DNA of 64,000 nt from an uncultured Bacteroides sp. (GTDB lineage Bacteria; Bacteroidota; Bacteroidia; Bacteroidales; Bacteroidaceae): NCBI RefSeq assembly GCF_937912035.1, contig NZ_CALDPF010000031.1, positions 248,001 to 312,000 of the forward strand. Direction: 5' to 3'. The translations under genes and the position numbers were made by a program. This document shows, one piece after another, positions 42,739-51,692 of the stretch. The notes under the pieces are model-generated. The model had not been told where the DNA came from and searched no databases. It saw only the letters and a list, made by a program, of their open reading frames with translations. Each line of letters begins with the position of its first letter. Position 1 is the first letter of the stretch.

Positions 42739-44655
42739 TTACAAGTATTTTTTATCTATATCATCAGCTTCTTCTATATCTTTTTCAGCCTCGTCAATAT
42801 GTCGTTTCACTTCATCATCATAGCCCAACTTATTTCTTTTTTCTGCTTCCTCCAGTTCTTTTTCAGCCCTTCTCAAAGCATCCTCTTTCTCATGCTTCCA
42901 GAAGTTTCTATCTTCCTCCTCCCTTCTTTCCTTTTCTTTTCTTTCTTGTTCCTCTCTTTCTCTTCTTTTCTGTTCCTTTCTTTCCTCTTCCTCATCATAC
43001 GGTATAACCGGGCTTTCTTTTTTCTCATTACCAGATCTCACTTCACTGATAATTAGTGAATAATCACAGTTCGGACATTTTTCGTAATAAACATTGTTTT
43101 CCGCACTCACTTTCAGTTTACTGTCACACATCGGACAAGTGGTATCTCTGGTACGTGTTTCCTGTCTTACATATGTATTTTTATCCTCATATCCACATTC
43201 TTTACATGCGCCCACCATAATATATTCAATATCCATGGTGTATGTTTTCTCCGGAATTCTGATATTATATTCTGTTTTTCCTCTATTCCAGCTATAGCTG
43301 GTTTTCGCTATTGTCCGGCTGATAACCTTTTCCGTTGGCGCGTATGCTCCGTTTTTCAGGCACGACGGACATTTGTAAATACTCTTTGCCGCATCATCCG
43401 TACCTATGCCGAATGTTTCAATAATGATCGATAAGATATATAGCAGTACCAGAATCCACCAGCTGTGGTAGAAATCAAGAAGAGCCAGTGTATAAATATA
43501 TATGAACGGTGAGCATATCACCCAAATGATAATTTTCACCGACCTTTTCACGTTGAAACTCTTTTCCCCCGCCCAGTACGATATCACGCTGGCAGTTCTT
43601 GCTACCATTAAAATTACAAATCCCATCAGGAAGAAATTCACAACAACAGCCAGCAGCCTTTCCCAGAAACTGTTGTCTCCCGTAATACCTGTAGACACGT
43701 ATAAGTTCTTGCAGGCTATTGTTTCATAAAAAGGAAGCTTATTGAATATATTCGACGATTTTTCCTCTTCATTGTACAATATGCTCTGAATCACTCCTGC
43801 CATGTTAGTCAGCACCGTTACTCCCTGCACTCTCTCCCCGTTTCCAATGGCCACGAGGTATGGAAATTCGTACATCATTCCCACTCCGGTAACATAGCTT
43901 CCCACTTCGCGTGCAAATTGCAGTATATCCTTCCCCATGTATGAGTCCACTTTCTCCTTACTCACGTTATAGGTAAATTTCTCGTTCAGGTCACTCAGAC
44001 TTTCCACTTTATTTTTCAATCCACCTGCAGGTACCACAAACTGATTATGGTATTCATCTCTTACAAGGTATTTATAACCGTCATAATGACACAATACATC
44101 CACTTCGCTATCCGTCGAAGGCTCAAATCCATCTATATCCATCTGTATTGCAATCATGTTTTTAGCTCTGGAATTCAGACTTGGCGGTGATGACGGATTA
44201 TTCAGCAAAAATATCATCCATCCGAATATTGCCAGTGTTATAATAACATATAGCGCTGTTTTCAATTGTGACAACAGTCTTACATTGTTTTTCCTCAAAT
44301 ACTTATATCCCATATTCAATGCAATGCATAAGATAATGAAGTAAACAAAGTACTGCACCACTCCCCATATATCATACGTTCTTTTTACCAGTTCAAAGTC
44401 CGTTTTTTTCACATACAATGTTTGTCCGTCAACATGCATTTCATACGAGCTATACTCCCCAAACGGTTCAATTTTCACTACAGTATCAAAAGGTAGCACG
44501 TCAATGCTGTCTCCCGATACAAACACAGAGTTATACACATTTGCACCTTTCTCCATTGTCACTCTGTAATACCCGCTGTTATCGATGTAGAATATCCCAA
44601 AGACAAAAAAAACGAATATCAACACCATCAAAATAGTTGAACCATTGATTTTCAT
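42739..44655 (-). CDS. Membrane protein with SH3-like, zinc-ribbon and charged coiled-coil regions
   Basis: I do not recognise this 638-residue protein. Segments: a membrane anchor (7-24); an SH3-like beta stretch (28-86); two membrane segments (95-116, 132-151); a soluble domain (160-325) with VGSYVTGVGMMYEFPYLVAIGNGERVQG; three more membrane segments (about 333-352, 373-392, 399-414); and a cysteine-rich region with four CxxC pairs (429/432, 484/487, 507/510, 527/530) able to bind two zinc ions. A Glu/Lys/Arg-rich coiled coil (550-635) ends it. The gene lies between an intact and a deleted copy of the cytidylyltransferase gene 3' end, so it is probably an insertion. Function unknown. Confidence 0.75.
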   Translation of the reverse strand: MKINGSTILMVLIFVFFVFGIFYIDNSGYYRVTMEKGANVYNSVFVSGDSIDVLPFDTVVKIEPFGEYSSYEMHVDGQTLYVKKTDFELVKRTYDIWGVVQYFVYFIILCIALNMGYKYLRKNNVRLLSQLKTALYVIITLAIFGWMIFLLNNPSSPPSLNSRAKNMIAIQMDIDGFEPSTDSEVDVLCHYDGYKYLVRDEYHNQFVVPAGGLKNKVESLSDLNEKFTYNVSKEKVDSYMGKDILQFAREVGSYVTGVGMMYEFPYLVAIGNGERVQGVTVLTNMAGVIQSILYNEEEKSSNIFNKLPFYETIACKNLYVSTGITGDNSFWERLLAVVVNFFLMGFVILMVARTASVISYWAGEKSFNVKRSVKIIIWVICSPFIYIYTLALLDFYHSWWILVLLYILSIIIETFGIGTDDAAKSIYKCPSCLKNGAYAPTEKVISRTIAKTSYSWNRGKTEYNIRIPEKTYTMDIEYIMVGACKECGYEDKNTYVRQETRTRDTTCPMCDSKLKVSAENNVYYEKCPNCDYSLIISEVRSGNEKKESPVIPYDEEEERKEQKRREREEQERKEKERREEEDRNFWKHEKEDALRRAEKELEEAEKRNKLGYDDEVKRHIDEAEKDIEEADDIDKKYL

Positions 44656-45058
44656 AATGTTTTCAGTTAAAAGTTCTTATATATTCTTTTCAATGTAAAT
44701 AAAGACTTAAATCTATCTTTTAGCCATTGTTATAGGTATATTTTTCCTTATTGCTCAAAATTCATCATAAACTTGATATATCCAATACTGATTATTAGTT
44801 TATATAATACAAAATTACGTAAAAGTTCTGTAACATCAATTATATAAACGAAAATTCCCCCTTGCCTGTCAACTTTTCTGCATCTGCTATTCGCCATAAT
44901 AGAAAAAAGGCAGAGCTAACCGTCACGGTGCCCTGCCATGAAAACATTTATTTATTTTTTTAGAGAAAATCTCTTGTCACAAAGTTACGAAAAATTTCGA
45001 AACTTCCAATGGTATAAAAAACTTTCTTAGCCATCTTTTTGATGTACTAATAATATTT
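44656..45058. other. Gene-free spacer with a diverged spacer repeat and a terminator
   Basis: The gap holds a diverged third copy of the spacer repeat (about 44807-44861, TACAAAATTACGTAAAAGTT core) and the hairpin at 44903-44937. I see no reading frame worth calling. Confidence 0.6.
44903..44937 (-). terminator. Terminator of the cytidylyltransferase/GHMP gene
   Basis: GGCAG (44909-44913) pairs with CTGCC (44933-44937), with inner ACCGT/ACGGT pairing and six T after it on the - strand. Confidence 0.75.
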
Positions 45059-46294
45059 TTATTCCCTTCTTATATGCAGCTCAATCGCCTCGCTGTGGCC
45101 GTTCAGGAATTCCTTGGCATCCTTCACCACCAGAGCCAGATATCCGCCACCGCCTGCACCGGCCAGCTTCCATGCCATTACCTCCGGCATTGCGCTGTAG
45201 TGCGCTATGGCATCACCGATAAAGCTGTTGTCCTGTTGTGGCTGACCTATATACGCAGGATTCAGCATTCCCGGGAACATCGCAGTCTGCGCTTCGAAGC
45301 TCGCTTTGTAAGCCGCTGCAAAGCCGTTCAGGTCACGTCCCATTATGGCACTCCAGCATGCGTCTGCCGCATCCGCCAGAGCCTTCACCTTCTCCACTGT
45401 GATATCCTTTCCCTCCACTACCGAGCATCCCGGTTTGCGTGGTTCCAGAGGAATCATCACCAGATGCTGTTCCAGGAATCTCAGTGTCATCTCGTCCCTG
45501 CATATCTCCACCTTCTGAGGCCAGAAATTATTGTCATAATAATGCCTGCACAGTCCCGGCACACAAATACCAATCGCATCCTGTGCTCCGGAGATATGTC
45601 CCTCTTCACGCTCAGGATTATTCTCGAAGCAGAACACCAGACGTGCCAGCATTTCCGGATCCATTTTAGGCAGTTTCACCGGCCATATCTTCTTTATTAT
45701 GTTTCGTGTGCTGGTGCTCAGTCCACATCTGTCCCTCACCTCGAAAGTAGGTTCCAGCGATATAGTAATCGCCCATCCAGGATGATGCACGCTCACGTAA
45801 GGCTGGTCAATCCATGTACCCGCCAGATCCAGACGCGTCGGTATACCCTTACTCTCCTCGTTTCCTTCCTCCTGTTTCTGCATAGCCGCCTTCAGCGAGC
45901 TCGAGCTTCTTGCCTCCAGACCCTCGTGCGGAGTGCGCTGCAGCTCGATATATTCTATTCCACGTTCCTCACACAGTCTGCGTTTCTCTTCGCTTCCTCC
46001 TTCCGCGTTCACCACGAATATGTCCGGCTTCACGATGTCCAGAGTCGGAATGAAGTCAATCACCCCGCTACCCTCATTTATATAAGCCTCCTTCACCGCC
46101 TTTATGTTCTTCACCATGAACAGACGTTCCTCCTGCGGGAACATCGGTTTCCTGTGCTTATATTCCAGATAAGTGGCGTCCGAACCTATACCCACATACA
46201 GGTCTCCAAATTTCGAAGCCTGCTGGAAGAACTCCACGTGTCCGCTGTGCAGCAGGTCGTAACACCCGCTTACGAAAACTTTCTTGTTGCTCAT
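45059..46294 (-). CDS. Cytidylyltransferase / GHMP-kinase-like fusion protein
   Basis: Residues ~1-140 are a cytidylyltransferase-like nucleotidyl transferase: VFVSGCYDLLHSGHVEFF with the HxGH signature (His16, His19) and a C-terminal SSSS-type motif (EARSSSSLKAAM). Residues ~150-400 are GHMP-kinase-like (RLDLAGTWID, ISGAQDAIGI, KLAGAGGGGYLALV). The pairing suggests phosphorylation and nucleotide activation of one sugar, as in heptose or similar pathways, but the sugar cannot be read. It lies 12 bp after the rfbB remnant and appears to start a unit with it. A deleted remnant of its 3' end lies at 42586-42737. Confidence 0.8.
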   Translation of the reverse strand: MSNKKVFVSGCYDLLHSGHVEFFQQASKFGDLYVGIGSDATYLEYKHRKPMFPQEERLFMVKNIKAVKEAYINEGSGVIDFIPTLDIVKPDIFVVNAEGGSEEKRRLCEERGIEYIELQRTPHEGLEARSSSSLKAAMQKQEEGNEESKGIPTRLDLAGTWIDQPYVSVHHPGWAITISLEPTFEVRDRCGLSTSTRNIIKKIWPVKLPKMDPEMLARLVFCFENNPEREEGHISGAQDAIGICVPGLCRHYYDNNFWPQKVEICRDEMTLRFLEQHLVMIPLEPRKPGCSVVEGKDITVEKVKALADAADACWSAIMGRDLNGFAAAYKASFEAQTAMFPGMLNPAYIGQPQQDNSFIGDAIAHYSAMPEVMAWKLAGAGGGGYLALVVKDAKEFLNGHSEAIELHIRRE

Positions 46295-46306
46295 TGTATA
46301 TTAATC

Positions 46307-46528
46307 TTAATTATTATAAGTTTCCTCATAATACTTCTGATAATCCCCTGAAGTCACATTATCCATCCACTCCTGATTCTCCAGATACCATTTCACGGTC
46401 TTCTCTATACCCTCTTCAAACTGCAGGCTCGGTTCCCAGCCCAGCTCACGCTGCAGCTTCGTAGAGTCTATCGCATAGCGCATGTCATGTCCCAGTCGGT
46501 CAGTCACGTAAGTGATCAGGTCCGCAAT
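46307..46528 (-). pseudogene. rfbB: 3' remnant of dTDP-glucose 4,6-dehydratase
   Basis: Only the last ~70 codons remain: DLITYVTDRLGHDMRYAIDSTKLQRELGWEP, then EEGIEKTVKWYLENQEWMDNVTSGDYQKYY. This is the C-terminal end of RfbB, normally about 350 residues. The homology stops near 46525, and glf ends at 46541, so the capsule genes replaced the first four fifths of the gene. No Rossmann motif or catalytic Tyr-x3-Lys is left, so it is inactive. It marks the edge of the variable capsule region. Confidence 0.88.
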
Positions 46529-46540
46529 ATGTTTTTATAA

Positions 46541-47671
46541 TTATATTTCTTTGAAAGATAATACTTTCTCAATAATCGGTGCCATATCATAATATTTATA
46601 TTCAGCCAATCTGCCTCCGAAAATTACATTTTTTTCTTTTTCAGCCAATTCTTTATATTTTGCATAAAGTGTATTGTTTTTCTCATCATTTACAGGATAA
46701 TAAGGTTCCATACCATTTTTCCATTCTGTTGAATATTCTTTTGATATTACTGTCTTAGGACAACTTTCCACTTCAGCTCCGAACATTTCAAAATGTTTAT
46801 GTTCTATTATTCTGGTATATGGAACATCTTTTTCGGTATAGTTTACAACAGCATTGCCCTGATAATTGCTGCAATTATGAATTTCTTCTTCAAATCTTAC
46901 AGTTCTGTATTCTAGTTTTCCAAACTGATAGCCATAGAACTCATCTATTTTTCCGGTAAAAACTATCTTTTTAGCAATACTCTCCCAGTATTCTCTGTTG
47001 TCAAAGAAATCCATTCCGGTTTTTACTTCAATACCTTCCAAAAGACCATCAATTAGTTTATTATATCCCCCAATAGGTATTCCTTGATACTTATCATTGA
47101 AATAATTGTTGTCATATACAAATCTTACAGGAAGACGTTTTATAATGAAAGCAGGAAGTTCTGTACATTTTCTTCCCCACTGTTTTTCTGTATATCCTTT
47201 GATAAGGGTTTCATAAATATCTGTTCCTATCAATGATATAGCTTGTTCCTCTAGATTGCGAGGTTCTGAAATACCAGCTTTTTTCATTTTTTCTACAGCA
47301 GCAGCTTTCTGTTGTTCAATTCTATCCTTTGCCTGTTGTGGAGTAATTATGCCCCACATCTGGTAGAAGGTATTCATATTGAAAGGAAGATTGTATAATT
47401 TCCCTTTATAGTTGGCTACAGGTGAATTGGTATATCTGTTAAATTCTACTATAGAATTTACAAAATCCCATACAACTTTATTTGATGTATGGAATATGTG
47501 TGCTCCATATTTATGTACATTAATACCTTCTATATTTTCACAATAAACATTTCCTCCAATATGCTGACGTTTATCTATTACCAGACATTTTTTTCCTACT
47601 TGTTTTGCCTTATAGGCAAATGTTGCTCCGAAAAGACCGGAACCTACTATTAAATAATCGTATTTTTCCAT
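46541..47671 (-). CDS. glf: UDP-galactopyranose mutase
   Basis: The 376-residue flavoenzyme converts UDP-galactopyranose to UDP-galactofuranose. FAD-binding YLIVGSGLFGATFAYKA, VIDKRQHIGGNVY, YGAHIFHTSN, the conserved Arg/Tyr-rich core (GYTEKQWG, FIKRLPVRF) and YEPYYPVND-like end (MEPYYPVNDEKN) are all present. Length is normal. It overlaps the upstream glycosyltransferase gene by 1 bp. It implies galactofuranose in the polysaccharide made by this locus. Confidence 0.96.
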   Translation of the reverse strand: MEKYDYLIVGSGLFGATFAYKAKQVGKKCLVIDKRQHIGGNVYCENIEGINVHKYGAHIFHTSNKVVWDFVNSIVEFNRYTNSPVANYKGKLYNLPFNMNTFYQMWGIITPQQAKDRIEQQKAAAVEKMKKAGISEPRNLEEQAISLIGTDIYETLIKGYTEKQWGRKCTELPAFIIKRLPVRFVYDNNYFNDKYQGIPIGGYNKLIDGLLEGIEVKTGMDFFDNREYWESIAKKIVFTGKIDEFYGYQFGKLEYRTVRFEEEIHNCSNYQGNAVVNYTEKDVPYTRIIEHKHFEMFGAEVESCPKTVISKEYSTEWKNGMEPYYPVNDEKNNTLYAKYKELAEKEKNVIFGGRLAEYKYYDMAPIIEKVLSFKEI

Positions 47672-48441
47672 TATTTTCTATATTTGAAATAAGATATAAA
47701 TGCCCAGCAAACAATATAATATACACAAGATAATATCGGAAGTTTTTCTACATTACGCAAAACATTCCACTGAGGGTAGATTACTTTCTTTTTATTTGCA
47801 GTAACAGAAGTTTTTCTCATTCTGTAGTAAACTAATTTCTTTTTATTTCCGTATGCATATTTTATTTCTTTAAGCATTGCAAGCCAATATACATAATCAT
47901 CCCTCATACTTCCCATGCCTTCATTAAAAAAGTATTTTTTTACTTTAGATAGATCATATATTGCTGTAGATGGGAAAATCGGACATGTTTTAAGCAGAGA
48001 CTTATATGTAACTTTCTCAGGAACAATAAATGGTGAGAGAATCTCTTCTTTAGTATTTTCATCAATTCTATAATATGATGAGAAAACTAAAGCTGCATCT
48101 TTTTCTTTCATAAACTTTAATTGTTCTTCAAGGAACGTAGGTAACCAAATATCATCCGAATCAAGAAAAGCTATATATTGTCCTTTAGCTTTTTCTAAAG
48201 CTATATTTCTTGAACCGGAAGAGCCTCTGTTTTTTTTACTTTCAATAAGTATTATTCTATTGTCTTTTTCAGCATACTTTTTTACTACATTTATTCCGGC
48301 ACCATTATCTGGGGAACAATCATCAACAATAATCATTTCCCAATTTTTATAAGTCTGAGATTTGACAGATTCTATTGTTTCAGCAACAAAAGTCGCTCCT
48401 TTATACATAGGAGTTATTATAGAAACTAGTTCATTATTCAT
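47671..48441 (-). CDS. Glycosyltransferase family 2
   Basis: I place the start at 48441 (MNNELVSIITPMYKG; 256 residues); an upstream Met at 48510 adds a tail that overlaps the previous gene and lacks family similarity. The GT-A fold shows SIITPMYKGATFVAETIESVKSQTYKNWEMIIVDDCSPD and the DxD region AFLDSDDIW. One membrane-associated hydrophobic segment lies at the C-terminus (LPILSCVYYIVCWAFISY). It adds one sugar to the repeat unit; donor and acceptor are unknown. Overlaps glf by 1 bp. Confidence 0.92.
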   Translation of the reverse strand: MNNELVSIITPMYKGATFVAETIESVKSQTYKNWEMIIVDDCSPDNGAGINVVKKYAEKDNRIILIESKKNRGSSGSRNIALEKAKGQYIAFLDSDDIWLPTFLEEQLKFMKEKDAALVFSSYYRIDENTKEEILSPFIVPEKVTYKSLLKTCPIFPSTAIYDLSKVKKYFFNEGMGSMRDDYVYWLAMLKEIKYAYGNKKKLVYYRMRKTSVTANKKKVIYPQWNVLRNVEKLPILSCVYYIVCWAFISYFKYRK

Positions 48442-48458
48442 AATGTTATATTTAAGTT

Positions 48459-49460
48459 TTATACTATGATTTTTTTTCCTAACAATGTTGGAATATTCAT
48501 TGATAACCATATAAAAATAGAACTTCGCCCTAATAAAGACATTATTCTATGCTTTTTACTCATAAGTTTTCTTATCATATAATTATTCCACTTCTTGTAG
48601 TCTGTTGTCTTTGTATATTCATTGTAAAAATCTCTAAATATTTTATAATTAACTTTTAACGCCAAATGATAAAGTTCATAGTTACTAAAACGTACAAACC
48701 ATGCCTTATAATAATCTTTGTATTCATCCCATAAATTATTTTTCTTTAAAAACTCTTCTACATTTGGTCTTTTCTTTTTCTTGTCAAGTTCATGAATGCT
48801 ATTTCTTGTAACGCTAGATGCCCTTACCAAAACATGATAAAAATGCTCTTCACGAACAATAATTTTTTTGGCAAAAGCCATAAAATTAATAGTGAAAAAT
48901 ACATCTTCTGCATATTTTATTTCTGGAGCAAAGTATATATTGTTTTTAACAATTGTTTCCAAAAGATATATTCCCCCCCAAACACTACTCCAAATGTAGT
49001 TCCCTACTAAATAGTTTTTTAAAATTTCTTTACCTTCGAATAAAACTTGTGTAAATCCATCAGGCGAACATCTCTTTTTATTATTTTCTAAATCCTCAAA
49101 AATAAAACCGGCACCAACGAAATCACTTTGAGTTTTTTCGGCAGTTTCAACAAGTTTTTCTATCATGTCACAATCAATCCAATCATCACCGTCAACAAAC
49201 ATAATATACTTACCGTTAGCCTTATTAATGCCTTCATTTCTAGCGACAGATACTCCTTCATTTTTTTTATCTATAACGATAAATCTTTTATCTTGCTCCG
49301 CATACTTATTAATAATAGAAATAGATTTGTCTTTAGATCCGTCATTTACTACAATTATTTCTATGTTATTATAAGTTTGATGTATTAAACTATCCAAACA
49401 TCTATGTAAATATAATTCAAGATTAAATACAGGTACTATAATTGAAACTTTAGGATTCAT
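48459..49460 (-). CDS. Glycosyltransferase family 2
   Basis: The 333-residue GT-A enzyme has KVSIIVPVFNLELYLHRCLDSLIHQTYNNIEIIVVNDGSKD, NEGVSVARNEGI, and the DxD motif MFVDGDDWID. It probably adds a hexose or HexNAc in the repeat unit. It overlaps the upstream GT4 gene by 4 bp (ATGA-type coupling) and is 17 bp before the next GT2. Base composition is AT-rich compared with the core genes, as for the whole transferase block. Confidence 0.93.
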   Translation of the reverse strand: MNPKVSIIVPVFNLELYLHRCLDSLIHQTYNNIEIIVVNDGSKDKSISIINKYAEQDKRFIVIDKKNEGVSVARNEGINKANGKYIMFVDGDDWIDCDMIEKLVETAEKTQSDFVGAGFIFEDLENNKKRCSPDGFTQVLFEGKEILKNYLVGNYIWSSVWGGIYLLETIVKNNIYFAPEIKYAEDVFFTINFMAFAKKIIVREEHFYHVLVRASSVTRNSIHELDKKKKRPNVEEFLKKNNLWDEYKDYYKAWFVRFSNYELYHLALKVNYKIFRDFYNEYTKTTDYKKWNNYMIRKLMSKKHRIMSLLGRSSIFIWLSMNIPTLLGKKIIV

Positions 49461-50590
49461 ATCTTAGAACTTAATAAATCATTAAACAAATTAACCCATA
49501 TATTCATTATTCTATCTTTTGAGAAATCTTTTGCACGTTTTAAAGATTGATTCCTCAAATATAATCTTTTTTCTTTACTTTCTATTAGCATTATAATAGA
49601 ATTGGCTAATTCTTCAATATTATTTGGCTTTACCAATATCCCATATTCTTTATCTATTAAATCCTTAGGACCACATGGACATGAGAATGATATTATTGGA
49701 AGCCCGTATGACATTGCTTCAATAAGAACCATTGGAAGTCCCTCATATCTAGAACTCATAACATATATTGAAGCGTTAACATATTCATGTTCTATATTGT
49801 GGGTTGGTGGTTTTAACTCAATATTATTATTTAATCCTAATTTACAAATTTTTTTTCTAATGCTTTCTTTTTCTCCTCCACCAACTATTGTAAGTTTCCA
49901 TTCAGGATGTATTTTAATAACTTTCTGCCATGCTTGAACAAGCATATCAAAACCTTTTTGATACGACATTCGTCCTATACTTAAAACATTCTTTTTATTG
50001 ATATCTGAATGATTTGAAGTATTGATTTCCATACTATTGGGTATTACGTTTATATTCTTAATATTTCCCCAATGTTTTTTGTCTTCATCTGTTAATACTA
50101 CAAATCTATCATATTTAGATACAATATTTTCCCAACCTTTTATTCTTAAAAATTGAATTAGCTTCATCATGGGGTTTTTTTGCTCTAGAACTTTCATCTT
50201 TTTACAAAAATGGAATTCTAAGATTTTTTTACTTCCATCTTTTATCTTATGTAAAATATTGAAATCTCTATCAAACATTGAAATACAAATATCAGGTTTT
50301 TCTTGATATATAATTCTTTCTAAGAATCTTTTATGTAATTTCCTTTTTTTTCTTTCTCTAAAAAATCTTATTACTCTATTTGTATTTAAATCATCATCAT
50401 AGTTAATTGCTAAATCTATAAACTTTATTTTTTGATCAAAAGAAAAGAAATTTTCTCTGTTTTTCTGTTCCGTTGTGATAATGATAACGTCAAATCCTAA
50501 TTCCTTACAGAAATAATTCACTTTATTACATAAAACTTTTTCCATTCCACCACTATTGTATGTAGAATTTATAGTATATATAATCTTCAT
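49457..50590 (-). CDS. Glycosyltransferase family 4
   Basis: The 377-residue retaining GT-B enzyme has a family-1/4 C-terminal domain: NKKNVLSIGRMSYQKGFDMLVQAW, LTIVGGGEKE and the EX7E element in SSRYEGLPMVLIEAMSYGLPII. The N-terminal acceptor half begins KIIYTINSTYNSGGMEKVL. It adds a sugar in the repeat unit at the cytoplasmic face. Co-transcribed with the EpsG-like gene upstream (21 bp) and GT2 downstream (overlap). Confidence 0.93.
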   Translation of the reverse strand: MKIIYTINSTYNSGGMEKVLCNKVNYFCKELGFDVIIITTEQKNRENFFSFDQKIKFIDLAINYDDDLNTNRVIRFFRERKKRKLHKRFLERIIYQEKPDICISMFDRDFNILHKIKDGSKKILEFHFCKKMKVLEQKNPMMKLIQFLRIKGWENIVSKYDRFVVLTDEDKKHWGNIKNINVIPNSMEINTSNHSDINKKNVLSIGRMSYQKGFDMLVQAWQKVIKIHPEWKLTIVGGGEKESIRKKICKLGLNNNIELKPPTHNIEHEYVNASIYVMSSRYEGLPMVLIEAMSYGLPIISFSCPCGPKDLIDKEYGILVKPNNIEELANSIIMLIESKEKRLYLRNQSLKRAKDFSKDRIMNIWVNLFNDLLSSKI

Positions 50591-50611
50591 ATTGTTATTA
50601 TTATGATTTTA

Positions 50612-51661
50612 TTACATATCAAATAAAGACTTATATGGTATAACACCATGTAAATTTGTATCTCTGGTTATTAAAAATAAGTAGAAAACAATTGAAGCTA
50701 AAATCACATTAATTCCATGCTGTTTACTATTTATACAGTATTTGCTGATAATATAAATAATTACGTAGAAACAGTACATCGAAAGTCTTTGTAGCAAATG
50801 ATATTCGATAAAAATTATATACATACTTAACCCAATAAGATAAAGATTTAAATTAATCCTATTTTGTGGATTGTAATATATTAATATATAAACAGTAATT
50901 ATAATATAAAAAAGAAATACAGGAGAGAATCCTATTTCTTCGGCAAGAACTCTATCTGAGTTTATAAAATGCATATAATTTTCAGGTATAGGAAGCGAGG
51001 TCAACACTATATTCCCTAAGTTCCTAAATACTCCTGCTAATTGTAAAATATATAAAACAACAATAATTATTATCCATTTATGATTTGAAAATTTGATATT
51101 TTGAGCTAATGGAATTATAAGAAATAAAATAAAAGCTGATGTATGACATAGTAAAACATCCAATACAAGTATAGGAATCCATATTTTATATTTTTTTTTC
51201 TCAATATACTCTAAAGCAAATAAAAAAACTGCTATTGCTAAAGCTTGTCTAATTTGATTTGATGCCATAAACTGATACTGAAGAACAATGGAAAAAAATA
51301 TTCCCTGACATAAAATATTATTTCTATAAAGAGAAGCTATAAGGAAAAAATACGTAATAGCACTCATTAATGAGATAGTAAAAAATTCACCACCATTAAA
51401 TTGAAATAACATTGAAGCCAAATGATAAACTGGTTCTACGTAGCTATCATATCCATTTCGTATTTCTTTCGATATATCAATATATGAATCATAATCAAAT
51501 CCTATGCCATATCTTAAACTCCAAAAAGTGACAATAAAAATATATGTTACAATTAGAAATGCAATACTATTGATTCTCTTCTTGCACAATTGCGACATCA
51601 GAGCTAAAACTGACGAAACTAACAAAAAAACTGTATATATTAAAAAACTTCTAAAATCCAT
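50612..51661 (-). CDS. EpsG/Wzy-like polysaccharide polymerase
   Basis: The 349-residue protein is nearly all membrane helices (about nine to ten), with the EpsG-family region (YIFIVTFWSLRYGIGFDYDSYIDI, EPVYHLASMLFQ, RQALAIAVFLFALEYIEKKKY). The charged loop EPVYH and the following helix are typical of Wzy-type O-unit polymerases of this subfamily. It probably joins repeat units at the periplasmic face. It is the only polymerase candidate in the locus. Very AT-rich. Confidence 0.85.
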   Translation of the reverse strand: MDFRSFLIYTVFLLVSSVLALMSQLCKKRINSIAFLIVTYIFIVTFWSLRYGIGFDYDSYIDISKEIRNGYDSYVEPVYHLASMLFQFNGGEFFTISLMSAITYFFLIASLYRNNILCQGIFFSIVLQYQFMASNQIRQALAIAVFLFALEYIEKKKYKIWIPILVLDVLLCHTSAFILFLIIPLAQNIKFSNHKWIIIIVVLYILQLAGVFRNLGNIVLTSLPIPENYMHFINSDRVLAEEIGFSPVFLFYIIITVYILIYYNPQNRINLNLYLIGLSMYIIFIEYHLLQRLSMYCFYVIIYIISKYCINSKQHGINVILASIVFYLFLITRDTNLHGVIPYKSLFDM

Positions 51662-51692
51662 AATTATATATCAAAAGGAATTTTTTACCTAT

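Noticed and set aside
42591..42740. Short frames in the cytidylyltransferase remnant as genes
   Set aside because: The stretch is explained base by base as three deleted blocks of the intact gene.
45074..46351. 425-residue frame on the + strand opposite the cytidylyltransferase gene
   Set aside because: The - strand frame has clear HxGH and GHMP motifs; the + strand product is a Ser/His/Arg/Leu-rich shadow.
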